Shown here one piece after another: positions 51,347 through 63,490 of a DNA stretch of 64,000 nucleotides; the first letter of the stretch is position 1; the number at the start of each line of letters is the position of its first letter. This DNA is from Lingula anatina (taxonomy: Eukaryota; Brachiopoda; Lingulata; Lingulida; Lingulidae). A model generated the notes under the pieces. The model made no database searches. It saw nothing but the letters and a program-made list of their open reading frames with translations, and was not told where the DNA came from. Both the position numbers and the translations under genes were made by a program. The stretch covers positions 278,612-342,611 of the forward strand of contig NW_019776146.1 in NCBI RefSeq assembly GCF_001039355.2, in the 5' to 3' direction.

Positions 51347-52040
51347 CTGACACAGACATGGAAACAAAAATTAAAATTGCGCTGATACACACCAGTATTT
51401 AACCATTCGTTTGCTGATGACACAGTGATCACATCTTTCACTTGATGTAGTCTGTGTAAACATCATTAAGAACAGATCTCTAATATTCAGAGACCAACTT
51501 CAATGTTTATAAGTTTATTAATATTGAAAACGTGCATGAAAAGTTTCAGACAAAGTTCACAATTTCACGCCTTTGTTAATCAGACTAAGTGAATTATTTC
51601 TCGATAAAAGAGATAAAAGAACACCATCCAGTGTGTATGTAGAGAGACAAAAATCATCTATTGCCCAGTCATCCAGAGCTTAGGCCTACTGCAATAAAGT
51701 GCAAAACAACTGACCGCTTATTTAAAGCACCTAAGCCAAACGGAAAGGCTACACCCGTCAAGATAATCTCTCCCTCGCTAATTCGAGAATTCCTTGTTAG
51801 TCATAATTAGTATAGACAATTCAAAAAGTGACCCACCTCTAATTAATAACAAACAGGTGTCTGGGTTATTCTATGCTGATGGCAAAGTTCTCTTTTCAAA
51901 AAGCCCATTTGGTCTCCAATATATAGCCTGGATAGTTAAAGAAAGTAAACTGTAATTGTAAACTATGGAAACTTTCGATAAACATTTAAAAAACTTACGA
52001 AACTGGCATAGTGAACAGGACAAATCTATTTACAAATCTA

Positions 52041-52615
52041 TAGTTGGGTAGGCCTGAGTTTGTCTCCGCTGCTTTTGCTAGGACAGGCCAAGAAGTTATA
52101 AAGAGAAGCCTTCTCTTTATAACTTCTTGGATAGACCCAACTACCAGACTCGGCACATAAGCATCCTGAAGTAACCGGTATATCGGACCACACTACCCGT
52201 TTTCAAAGTGTGTGTCAGATCGCATTTCGGAGTATCAGTCAAAACACCGACAGGATGAGCCCTATCAAAAGTGGTTAAAGCATTTCAACCGAATGTCGTA
52301 AAGTCCCCTATACCTCCATAGAGACAATGAAATAGAGTACTCTAAAGTAAGAGTACAGTCTAAGGTTGTTCTAGGTGGTTTTCAAATATATGCACCCGGT
52401 TCTAAAATCATATAGCGATTTAACGACAATCGTTTACTATCCAATCAAGGTGACAGCCGAGCATGGATGAGCCCGTGGTTGTCCTACAAAATTTGTTCTG
52501 GGGTATGATACTCCGAAATGCGATCTGACACACACCTTGAAAACGGGTAGTGGGATCCGATATACCGGTTAATTCAGGATCCTTATGTGCCGAGTCTGGT
52601 AGTTGGGTAGGCCTG
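52041..52615. repeat. Nested palindrome element flanked by 16-bp direct repeats
   Basis: TAGTTGGGTAGGCCTG occurs at 52041-52056 and 52600-52615. Inside are a perfect 21-bp stem with one-base loop (52088-52108 / 52110-52130) and a ~104-bp inverted repeat (52134-52237 / 52506-52609) with about 95% identity by eye. No coding frame. It looks like a foldback transposon. Confidence 0.85.
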
Positions 52616-53240
52616 TAGGAGGAATCTAGAAGACAGTACTGCAACCATCGGCAATGGAGTAGTAGTAATCGTAACATGGGTTAAACAACTGTCTTTAGTA
52701 AGTTAGTAGTCTTACACACTGTAACTGGTTAATAGCATATTCGTTTAAAATCACATTTATATTGTCATTTTCATCAACCCAGGTGGATGCATACGTTAGG
52801 TACATTGAGTAAACTATGAATTAAATTATGAACTATAATAATATTAAACTTTCATTGTACTAAGATCCTATGCACCATAGAAGTTTACAGAAATTTAGAA
52901 AAATAGTCGCAGTGTAATAACGTAAGCTTTAAATAACAGATTTACAGTACTGGTAATTAACCATCTCCTGTCACATACAAATGTCGCCAAATTTCATCTC
53001 AATCCACAGACCTAAGGGTAAATATGCCCTTTTGATTTTGATGAGGTTGTCTCAACCATGATTGTGACGAACTCCACAAACATCACCCAATTGTGTTAGT
53101 GAAGACAGAACGTGAGACGGGAAGTGGGAGGGGCACCTCCCGCCTGTGATGTACGGCAGATAGCTTGAAAGTGCATTTCGATGGTTGTAGTGTCCGAAGG
53201 GGAATGTGGAGGGGAGGAGGAGAGGATAACGGGGATGGAT

Positions 53241-54300
53241 GTACACTGATGCTCATAAGTTAAGCAACACCCCGATTTTTTTTCAGAAGTTTCTTCTATC
53301 ATGATCATTATTTCATTTGTTGGTGGGATTATGCATATTTCTTTCATATTTTATAAATAACTTATTCAAGTTGAATATTTCGGTTAAAGAAATACACCAC
53401 ACAGCTTATTGTAATAATCAAAATAACTTTATTAACCAAACGGTACTAAAATATGCCAAACCATGTGTCAAAAAAGTAAGCTCACACAGCAAAAAGCACG
53501 TGCTGATTAAAACAGCTTATTATGAAAAAATAAAGTTCGATCATTTAAGAATTAGTTTTAATAAAAGAAGACTGTAGATAATAGATGTTTAATCGTCTAT
53601 TATGCAATAAATATCGGGTGTGCTTTCCCTGGTTTTGAACAACAGCTTCACATTGTCTCCTGCAACTCCTGCCACCAAATTCTGCCAATCTTGCTTTGAG
53701 AGCCGGTTCCATTCTTCATTTACTGCCTGCTGGACCTCTCTAATGTTTCTAACTGGACGTTGCCTCTCATTTACTGCCCTGTCAATCATATCCTAAGCAT
53801 GTTCTATTACATTGAGAATTGATAAATATGCAGGCCAATCCAAATGTGGGATACCGCGCTGTTGCAGCGCGTCTTGCACGGACCATGCTTTCTGGATGGG
53901 CGCATTGTCCTGCACCAAAATGATTTTTCTTTCTGGATTTGCTTGAATGTGTGATTGTATGCACCCCAATGGTATTTCGTCTCTGTATTGTTGACCAGGG
54001 CACCTCCCTTGAATGACGTACGGTGGCAATTTTTCATCGATTGGCTGATATGAACTGGTCCTGGTGGCATAATCGAACCAGATATCTTCATCTCTTGCGT
54101 CGGTTAATACTGGTCTACCAGAAAGAGGCTTGTCCAATACATGATGAGTTTGGCGCCATTTTGCTACCAGCTTGGACACTTGACTTGGTGCTGCTTTTTT
54201 GTTGCCTTGCAATCTGTCTCTTTGGCACCCCAGCACGATGGCTTCCCATTATTTGCCATCTGATTACCTCGTTGAGTCCTCTTCTAACCATTGGTTAGTC
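53241..54300 (-). pseudogene. Dead Tc1-like transposon
   Basis: A Tc1-style end (ATGCTCATAAGTTAAGCAAC, after a TA) lies at 53241-53274. On the minus strand, 54236-53793 encodes the helix-turn-helix part (SQVSKLVAKWRQT...GRPVLT), then VQDNAPIQKAWSVQDAL with the second catalytic Asp, and WPAYLSILNVIEHA with the final Glu, followed by a stop. The C-terminal part continues at 53789-53589. The segment with the first catalytic Asp (about 100 residues) is deleted and no matching right-hand end was found, so it cannot be active. Confidence 0.9.
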
Positions 54301-54568
54301 CAAAATAACAAATTGTGCCCATGAAACTAGCCAAACTGGAAGCTCCTCATGGCATGGCCAAACTGTGTTTTTCGCAAGTGGCACCCCCATTGCATATTAT
54401 ATCGTGTCCAACAGTAAATAGTACTCTAATGTCACGGTCTAGTAAGTCAAAGTAAAAACAAGAGAAATAGCTAGCTACTGTACAAATTTTGTCTCAATAA
54501 AAATTTTGGTTGCTGAGAAATTCGAGAGACAATAAATCCTAATCTGTCGGCTCATAGTGTTTACAGGC

Positions 54569-54701
54569 ACACCACTGATATCTCGGAGTCTCTCCTCTCT
54601 GTTGATACGGGTCCACCGCCCAGTCTCTATAGCCAGGTTGTGTAACGAAGTGCGGAGATGTGTGAATGTTAGCCATTCATACTCCGAGATATCAGTGGTG
54701 T
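54569..54701. repeat. Short element with 21-bp perfect inverted repeats
   Basis: 54569-54589 and 54681-54701 are exact inverted copies (core CACTGATATCTCGGAGT), separated by about 91 bp. MITE-like. Confidence 0.75.
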
Positions 54702-54803
54702 AACGTATGTTTGCACCAGGTGACTAATCCGACTTGACCGACTTCAGTAGTCATTAAAAATAATCAATCACTTGTCAAGGTTGCAGATTAAAGAGCGTGA
54801 TGT

Positions 54804-54940
54804 TTATGTGGTGTTGTGAGTTTTGTTTGTGGTGTTGTGAGTTTTGTTTTTGGTGTTGTGAGTTTGTTTGGTGTTGTGAGTTTTGTTTGTGGTGTTGTGT
54901 GTTTTGCTTGTGGTGTTGTGATGTTTGTTTGGTGTTGTGG
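54804..54940 (+). repeat. ~21-bp minisatellite
   Basis: About seven copies of a TGTGGTGTTGTGAGTTTTGT-type unit, with variants lacking one to three bases. Open frames on both strands across it are by-products of the repeat. Confidence 0.93.
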
Positions 54941-55040
54941 CCCTTACACGCTTCCATACTTTCAAGAGATCTCGGTCCTAATGACAAACCACTGCTCTTG
55001 TGTGGCGTCGGTAGTGGAACGCGTATCATTTACTAAGTAC

Positions 55041-56390
55041 AAGGATTATTAGTTTAACTATCTAATTAAGTGATATCTTAATTCAGTATGGTTTTTGACA
55101 TTAAGAAAAATTAATTTTGTCACTTGACTGCCATCAAAAGAAGGACAATTTTGATCTACGTATCTTTGTTGGCGTTCCCGCCATATCAAATCACTTTATT
55201 GACAGCACAGACTGAATAAGATAAAAGATAATAAAAAGCGAATTATTGGCTTTTGATTAATGAATTCAATTTTCCCTTTAATGGCCAACGTTAGCTTCTC
55301 CTTATACATCCATTAACTCAATACTACATCTTCACGCGTTTTCTAGATAATTTCTTCCCATTATAAGCCCCTGTGCGTAATTGCGACGTCCTTTATAGCA
55401 AATAAAGTTGATTTTTTTAAACTAGTGCTGCGTCATTAAGTGGTAAGCAATAATAAATATTGCATCAATTCCATCCAAAGTTAAAAAGAAGGGAAAAATT
55501 AACCTTGTTTCCGGAGCAGAACGTACATGTACGTATCCTCGATATTTCTTATTGTGGTGCTTGGTCATGGTTTGATTGGCCAAAAGGCAACTTAAAGCAT
55601 TCTTATTTCGGTGTGTGTGTGTGTGTGTGTGTGCATTCATTCAATTTAAATTATTTTCACAAGCTCTCGATCTTAGCAAATATGAAATTAGATAGTAATC
55701 ATAACTATCAAATCATAGCCTTAATTATGAATTGAATCGACTCGAACCTTTTTGCCTTATACTAGAGCGTATTTTGGTTTATTGTTCATAAAGTGAAGTT
55801 ATACGCGTTTTCACCAAATATCAAAATGTGGATACAACATTTGGGTATTTTAAAAATTGAAAAAAAAAAGATTGCATACTTCACTGACACATAAAAGAGT
55901 AAAAAATGTGTAAAAAGAAAAACGATCCCAATCTTTTTATATTTTTGTAGTCACTGAAAACACTTGGTAGTCATATTGAACTTCTATACCTTATCATGAA
56001 ACTACTCTGCGCAGTGGGGTTGATTCATTAGGAAATAAGTATCAAGTGTACAGCTGGTTGGTCTAATTGAACCCCTCAATACACAGAGCTGTAATAATCG
56101 TCATTTCATCCTCACGCAGCCAATTTTCCAGATAGGCAAGGTTATATCCCCTTTGGAACACCACAGACCAGCTAATTTAGTAGTTTAGATCTGCGCAGTT
56201 TGAAAACGGCTAGCTCTCTTTTCCATGTCATCAACCTGAATTCAAAATTAATATTCATTGTTTGCCTTTTTACCGGGTACCACTTATCCAAAATACAAAT
56301 GGGAAAGTAGTTCAATTTGCAATCTGGTTATGGTGTTTTGCTATCTTGCTTATTCTGCTATGTATCATATACCCACTGTAAAAAAAACTC
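55041..56390. other. Intergenic or intronic stretch, no supported exon
   Basis: AT-rich, with (TG)n at about 55611-55633. If the exons at 51.2 and 56.4 kb belong together, this is intron. Confidence 0.45.
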
Positions 56391-56397
56391 CGCTGTT

Positions 56398-56892
56398 TTA
56401 AAATTCCACATACGTAATATGTTGCTGTTTGCTCTGCATGCTGTCCGCCTGAGAATAGAATTCGGCATCCCGTTTCACAATATCTGTAGATTCGTATCTA
56501 GCACCACTTTGGTCCTCGTAAGGAATTCGCCCCTTTTCTAATTCAGGCGACGAGTCAGAATCGTGCGCACGAAGTTGGTTGGAACCGCTAGTACGACGAT
56601 TCGAGTATGTGACATCATGGGGATGTAACTGAGTGACGTCATCATGGTTGAAATGCCTGTGGCTGGGGTGCAAAGTGACTGCAGGAACACGCGTGTTTTG
56701 ACACGCTCGACTGAGCGTTGTTTGCCCTTGCCATAACCGTCTCTTAGCCAGACACTTTACCAGGAAAATACAGCTTACCAGAAAGATAACCATGCCAGCA
56801 GACACCAATGCTATTGTGATCATCTCCATTTCTCTCTCATGTACATTCTGTACCGGGGGATGAATCGTGGAATTCCGTGCGGGCGTCGACAT
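56398..56892 (-). CDS. Predicted single-pass membrane protein, unknown family
   Basis: A 164-residue minus-strand frame starts with MSTPARNSTIHPP. It has a short extracellular-type N-terminus with one NST glycosylation sequon, one hydrophobic segment at about 25-47 (ITIALVSAGMVIFLVSCIFL) followed by a basic stop-transfer (KRR), and a long hydrophilic tail with His-rich and acidic-Ser parts (HDSDSSPELEKG) and several Tyr. It ends YVEF, a possible class II PDZ ligand. A strong GTATGT at 56413, eight codons before the stop, may act as a splice donor, so the visible stop could belong to one isoform only. No signal peptide is seen before the hydrophobic segment; a type III topology is likely. No family is recognised. 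Confidence 0.6.
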   Translation of the reverse strand: MSTPARNSTIHPPVQNVHEREMEMITIALVSAGMVIFLVSCIFLVKCLAKRRLWQGQTTLSRACQNTRVPAVTLHPSHRHFNHDDVTQLHPHDVTYSNRRTSGSNQLRAHDSDSSPELEKGRIPYEDQSGARYESTDIVKRDAEFYSQADSMQSKQQHITYVEF

Positions 56893-57720
56893 GACTAACT
56901 GACTTACAGCCCAATTTTTCCGTAACTGTTATATGTGTCCAGTATATCCGTTCTATGAATTTCCTATCGGCGATTCTAAGGACCTAACCTATTGGTATCA
57001 CAACAAAGCAACTTTTTGCGCCTACTATGTATTTTTCTAAGCCGATTTGGTCTTAATTCTCGGTGCTTGAACCCTATAACAAATCAATACAGCATGATTA
57101 ATCAAGTGCCAAGATGATATAATAAGTCTTCTAACTGTGTCTTCTGTGCATTATTTTCTTACATTTCTGTGATCTCATAGTTCAACGTACGTCGCAAGCA
57201 GTTTGATTTTATCTTCTCCTCTTACAATGCCCAATGACATCTGTTTGTTTGAATCTTTAGCGAAACAACATGAGATGATTCAACTGATTATAGGTTTCCC
57301 ATACCACTCCGCTCCACTTCGAGGTTTCTCCAATCTATAGCGCGGCTATATTAGATTATTGAATTGGGATTGCTGCTCTTCCTATCGGTTTCCTGTATCT
57401 ATAAGAAAACAAGGAGATAAGATTAACACGCAGCTGCTGAACATCGGCAATTTAATTGAACTGGAAAGACTCTAGATTGGAACGTTTGTGCTTTCCGTTT
57501 CCTCTGTTTTTCAGTGCACAATGCAGGTATCACAAACATGCCACATTAAAATGATTGATTCCAAAATGATGTTTTCTCCCATCGTGACAACGCAATGCAT
57601 TTTGAGGGACATGATTATAGACCAGGGACTGTAACGAGAGTAATTGGTAAGGTCACCATCCAGTCTTGTATTAGCAAGGCGACATTGGGTTTGTTGCTAA
57701 AGCAACGCAGAATCTTATAG

Positions 57721-57973
57721 GCTCCATTCCAATAGACACTATCAGTCCATGTGAATCAACCCAACTTTACAGAGACTCTCGCTGACTGCAACCACCTTAA
57801 CTGAATGGCCTGCCTCCTCCCGGCGTTAAGTGCAATACAAAAAGCTGGTAATTATACGAGTACGTTGTTCACAAGAAGAGACGTGACATTTAGTTCAGCT
57901 GATTGCACTTAGCGAGAGTCTCTGAAGAGTTGGATTGATCCACGTAGGCCGATGGTGTCTGTGAGAATGGGAT
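57721..57973. repeat. MITE with ~63-bp imperfect inverted ends
   Basis: 57721-57783 and 57911-57973 are inverted relatives, for example AGAGACTCTCGCT versus AGCGAGAGTCTCT, and ACCCAACTTTACAG versus GAAGAGTTGGAT. The inner edges add TTAAGTGCAAT / ATTGCACTTAG. Non-coding. Confidence 0.75.
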
Positions 57974-57979
57974 CTAAAG

Positions 57980-60900
57980 CATCTTAAGCTTGTGGTCAAA
58001 TATCTTTAACGCTGACCCTTTCAAAGCTTACACAGACCTGATCGTACAGGTGAACTCTACTAACATGTACGTTCAATAAAAAAGTTATCTGTTTTCAAAG
58101 GCATGGCGTATACTTACTCTTGGAAACCCACGCAGTATATGCGGTGCTCAGTATCTGCAAAACAATCATGTCCTTTACAAAATGTCCATTAATTATTTCG
58201 TAGTGCCATTAATATCAGTTCTAGCGTTTAACTCAAGCGGTCTGATGTTAAAGGCGAGCAATATGTTCTTGCTGACAATCAATTTAAGAACATCGCATGA
58301 TTACTTTAGGCGTGAAAACTGACATCGAAATGGCTCTCTAATATCGACTTAATTGAATTACAGTAATTTTTGTGGTTTTTTTTGCTGTTATATTCATCAA
58401 TTTCCTTATAACTATAATGACGTTTTATGACCAGTTCTTGTGAATCATATGTCGATTAACGCAAATGATGATGATGTTACAAGATCGGTAGTGGAATAGT
58501 AGGAAGAGGAGACTTACTTATTACAATATACGACTTTTTAATGGTGACCAACATAAAAGGTTTCCAACTTATGAAATACAACATTTTCTTCCACCTTGTC
58601 GTACTAAATGCCGAATTTACACTTTGCAAACAAAAGTAAATAAAGAGCGCACCTAATGTTCTTTAACGTCTATTTTCCACATATCAGAATGAGGACTATT
58701 TGTCTTTGACCAGCAAACTGCATTGAGAGTCAGCTACTTTAAAACAGACTTAAGGTGGTACACTATTCGACAAATCTTCAGTTTAGGTTACCGACAGCAT
58801 TTAACTTTGTATAAAACATCATTTTAAATAATCATAAGTTGAAAGTACCACTAGTACAAGTGGATGCAATCAATATATTTTTAGGTTGACAAAACAAATT
58901 GCACGATTCGACTCGAGACTGAGGTCCGTTTTATAGTGTTAATATGGTATAACTACAGAGTGATCTACGACAAACCCTTATTTTAAATTTCCATATACAA
59001 AATCGATATTTTTCTAACAAATAAAACTTACCTAGAAATGAGTTGCCATTTGAAAATTATACATTGTTTCTGCGGCAGCTGTTCCAATTTATATGCCTTT
59101 CCGCCTGCCTTGTCGCTTGTTAAATGTACCACTTAATCGAAAACATTGTCGGCGTTCTGTGAATTAATGACGAAACACTATATCCTGAATGAAGATAGAA
59201 TTGATCATTCGATTATTTATAACAATATATAGCTCTTCTTCCTAAAGTAGAAAACATGTTATGATCACTGCACTGACCGGCATTGTTAGAATATTTCCTA
59301 GTGTTCAGAACTCAGTGTCAGTTAATCTATTTGCCGGCCGTCTCAATGGGGCCAGCCGTATGGGCCCAATGTTGGTTATATGTTGCCTATGGGCCTACAT
59401 GGAGCGCCGTTGTTTCGGCTCTATAGGGCTAGGTCAAGTGGACTGGAAGGTGTACGTGGTAAAACGAATGCGTGGGACCCCGTATCATCATGCTTTCGGG
59501 GTGGCAATAAAATGTCGTTTGGTGTGCCTTAACAATGCATTTCATTGTTTCGGTATCATTGATTGCTGTATCAAAAGCTGCTCCCGCCCTGGCGAGTTTT
59601 TTTCATTATTGACATCTCACTACAGAACAAGTTGTGGGTTGATGGAGTTAGCGTGACGCTGGTCATCACTACCGGCTGATATTCTATACTTTAAAATTAT
59701 TGCAGCTTTGATGCAGAAAGCATACTAGTACGCTGTGTGTATGGTGCGCAGTGGCAGGTCCCTTGCTAAAACAAGGCTGATCGGTTTTATTACCTGCACT
59801 CTTCCCTTGCTGTTTTACTCTGTATTTAATCTAGTGTGATCAGATGTGATGTGCATTCATTTTTATTGCACCATTCAATGTGTTTTCAGGCGTTATGTAT
59901 TTTTCTTTAGAATGTTTAAATATTCAACTGTAAATTTACAAATTCTTTACTTTAGTGCATTTGGACACTAAATTAGCTACTCATCGGTCTGTCTTGTCAG
60001 CACTGTGAATGCACCTGAATCTAATTTCACGTTTGGGTGATTAATAATCACTTTCAATGTAATATAACATGTCACTTAAAACCGGCGATAAACCCATGGC
60101 TACCGATTCATCTCTCTTTAAATCTTTTGATGATTATCTGGTGGAGAATACGTTATTCAAATCCCTAAGTTGCAGAGGCTAGACTTACCTGGGACTCACT
60201 TATTGGTTTCCATACCGGAGACGACAGAAAACTTTTGGCGGGTACAAGAGACAAGCGCTTTTCGCCCTGAAACTCAGGGTATTTCCCCCTGACAACAGTA
60301 ATAATTAAAAACTGCAGGCACTTACAAGCGACATATGTGTCACGAGACATGTTGCATCCATAAAAGCGTTAAAGATATCGATTTTTTCTACACCTGGTAC
60401 TATTGATTGAGCCAGTCCTTGTGGCGTCTGTTTGAGCAAATACTTGTTCTTTTGTTCCGAGTTGGCTATGCGTAGCCACTTTTTGTTACATGTCACCACT
60501 CACCAGCCATAAACAGTGCATAACTACTTTTATAATTCTGTTTTATTTATTAGGGTTGGTTATTAAAAATAGTTTGCCTTCATTGTACGTCAAACAGTGT
60601 AGAAATAGTGTATAAACAAAATGGTGTAGAAACAAAATCAAGAAACAAATGAGAAATTGCTGCCATACAAATTCAGATTTCATATAGCCTACACATTCAC
60701 AAATAATGTACAATCATCGGACATATGTGAGTGTTACCCGTACAGTATATAAGAAATAGCAAGAAAAAATCAAGAGAACTTCAATCAAATACTTTTTCTC
60801 ATGGAATTTTGTAAAAATATTTTACTGTTAACATATAAAATTTTATGATTTATTTCATATATATTTCTACGCAGCATACAAATGGACATCCCCAACTCTT

Positions 60901-61340
60901 CGTTAAACCCACTTAACACCGGACGGCGTCCTGTATGGGTTCTTTGTGCGACCATCAAACTGGCATTGTGTGGTCGTCTTGAAAGGAGTCACAAGTATCG
61001 CTTTGGTTGCAGAACGAACGCTCAATGGTCTGCCAGTTGTGGGCACGTTAAAGAGATAACAACTGCTCATTTTGACCAAAAATGGATGTTTCGTGAGTAA
61101 ACGACAATTATCCCATATTTACCAATGGTTAAGGAACCCGTTCCGACACTCATAGTTAGTCCCTGTTTTTTTTTCTAAAAGTTTGGTTCTTTGGAATAAT
61201 ATCTTAAGAGATTATTACAGAGGGTAGCCATCTATGGAGGTCACATGGTCCGATGGCAAGCACAAATTCCAAAATAATTGCAATACCGTTTTGGCGGTAA
61301 AATAGAATTTAGTATATTTCTATGAGATGTTTACAATGTA
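57980..61340. other. Intergenic stretch without supported gene
   Basis: The 131-codon frame at 59261-59656 crosses GGGCCC-rich repeat-like sequence and has no family resemblance or splice support. Nothing else stands out. Confidence 0.45.
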
Positions 61341-61346
61341 TTTCTT

Positions 61347-61776
61347 GTTACCTCCGCTCCGCCAAGGAGGTTATGTTTTTGGTTCCGTTAGTTTGTCTGT
61401 CTGTCTATCTGTCTGTCTGTTAGCAACATTACAGAAAAAGTTATGGACCGATTTTGATGAAATTTTCAGGAACTGCCAAAAGTGGGCCAAGGAACAGATG
61501 ATTAGTTTTTGGTGGTGATCAGGATCAATAATCAATCAATAATAAAAAATTAAAAAATAAGTTATAGACCGATTTTGATGAAATTTTCTGGAACTGTCAG
61601 AAGTGGTCCAAGGTACAGATGATTAGTTTTTGGTGGTAATCCGGATCATTAATCAATCAATAATCAATAACAAAAAAAAAAAATCATTATAGAATGAAAA
61701 TTTAGGGGTGAAACGGCATTGGGTGGAGACTATGCTGCCTTGGCGGAGGTCTGCGCTCTCGGAGTGCCTTTCTAGT
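61347..61776 (+). repeat. Longest copy of the CCTCCGCCAAGG dispersed repeat, with internal duplication
   Basis: It begins ACCTCCGCTCCGCCAAGG and ends GCCTTGGCGGAGGTCTGCG then TTTCTAGTT. Inside, a ~120-bp block (GACCGATTTTGATGAAATTT ... GATTAGTTTTTGGTGGT ... ATCAATCAATAAT) is present twice in a row. A TCTGTCTGTCTATCTGTC run follows the left end. No coding frame. Related shorter copies lie at 8.3 and 27.4 kb. Confidence 0.8.
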
Positions 61777-62224
61777 TAAGTATATATATGGATCTCTTAA
61801 TTACGAACAGTTGTTATCCTTTTAATTATTTTTTACTTGCAAACGGGGTCGTACTACGGGACGCAGAAAGGACGCCGTCCATTGTGTAGGGGGCTTTAAT
61901 TTCACCTCTAAAGACTGAAGTGGCTGGAAAAAGTGACGTGAGTACCCCCCTCCCTACATCCAACCTACCCTGCCCCTTGCTCCTTCAACACTATCGTTTG
62001 CTGAATCATATTCTGCGTTTCTCGACACCTAAACAGTTTACGCGGTCTGCAAATTTTAGGGAGGAACAGATGAAATATGGATTCTGTCAAAATGTTTGCA
62101 AAGTTTTAAGTCGCGAAACTGAAGAAGTAGATTATTTTTTAGCCCTTTAAAAAGGTTTCAATATACTCTGCTTTTAATTGGTTCCAAGAGATCAAAATAT
62201 TCTGCTGGCATATTGACAATTTTA

Positions 62225-62605
62225 CTTTGTATGTTTCCCCAAAAACCGTCCACACACAATAATCGATAATCGTATGGGGTTTTTCTACAGGCAATTAACC
62301 TACTTTGGGCAAGTGCAGCTATCTTCGTTTTTTAACAGTTTTATGACTTGGGTGTGGAAACGTAATTCACGTCTGTGACATGAAAGTTTTTTGCAATGAT
62401 GTGATTAATAAACGGTGGATCAAACCTTTTAAAGTATTTTTAGCAATAAGAATCATTTCTTTGTAAGGATAATAGAAAATGTGTACCCAACTCATAATCA
62501 AGAAAAATACTGCATTTTTCTCTTATATGCAAATTAGATTGCCTTTTGTAATAAAGTGGGCGGAAGTGATGTTCATATCTGTAAACGAGACCGATGCAAG
62601 CACAG
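62225..62605 (+). repeat. Diverged dispersed repeat, partner of 29.9-30.25 kb
   Basis: Shares an ordered series of motifs with the inverted sequence at 29895-30250, including AATAATCG and ATCGTATGG, ACAGGCAATTAACCTACTTT, ACGTCTGTGACAT, CTTATATGCAAATTAG and GGAAGTGATGTTCATATC. Non-coding. Confidence 0.65.
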
Positions 62606-63255
62606 TGTAAATGACGCTGCAACGAAGTTGTCAGCGGAAAGGCAATAAGACTTTTGGGAGATATTAAAGAGATACAAAAAATAAATAAAGAAAAAGAAAA
62701 AGAATCACAGGGAATATGAGAAAGTTTTCAGAAGTGAATTCAAATATTTTTTATTAAATATTTTTAATTGAGATTTGGTCTGTAAAGGTACAAAGCTGAA
62801 AATGATTTGAACTCTCACTTTTAAAAGTTATTGAACAAAATGCTTAGCGAACCAAAGAAAATTGTCTGATTTTCTTCTACTTACATCTACATTCACTGCG
62901 GTGTTTTCAGGCTATTTGTGGGTGTTTATAAGCATCGATTTAATTTGATGATTCAAACGTGCTTTCCTATTTGTATTCGCTTTTATGTTTTAGTGATTTA
63001 AGTTTTTTCTTAAACTGAATTCTTTGTTTGTTGTTTATAGTTTGATTTACACTACACTGTTTAGTGCAGTTGCCAGGGGTGTGCCCTCCACCACTGTCAT
63101 CTACTGTGCCATGGAGTCAAAATCTCCTTACTTTGGTCACAGTGACTCTTTTGTACAGGTAAATCAGTTACATCAAGTGAAGTCAATCATGACTCCATCG
63201 GAGTCAACTTGACTCCAATTGGGAGTTATTTTAGGCACCATTGCTGGACTCCAGC

Positions 63256-63468
63256 ACCCCATTTCCATAGATTAGATCGACCTACTTTAGATCGACCTAA
63301 CTCCCTGGGGGTTCACGCTAAGTAGCTGTCAGCCGGGCGGACACGAAAGTTAATTACCCCCTTACAGCTTGTAGTAGGCGGGACGGACATTTAAGCCGGA
63401 TTATCTGAAAGTAATCTAGTGAGACTCCCCGCGGGGATAGATAAATCTAAAATCTATGGGAATAGAGC
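63256..63468. repeat. Foldback MITE family, copy 3
   Basis: Left CCCATTTCCATAGATTAGATCG, right AAAATCTATGGGAATAG. The internal sequence is nearly identical to 31282-31492 (CCCTGGGGGTTCACGCTAAG, AGGCGGGACGGACATTTAAG, GAGACTCCCCGCGGGG). Confidence 0.9.
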
Positions 63469-63490
63469 CCAGGTTTGGAGTCACTAGGGG

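Noticed and set aside
52420-52677. 85-codon minus-strand frame
   Set aside because: Lies almost wholly inside the 104-bp inverted repeat and its loop; explained by the foldback element.
54775-55052. Cys/Val-rich and His/Gln-rich frames at the minisatellite
   Set aside because: Produced by the 21-bp repeat read in different frames.
59261-59656. 131-codon plus-strand frame
   Set aside because: No recognisable motif, no splice context, crosses GGGCCC-rich repeat-like sequence; coding use is not supported.
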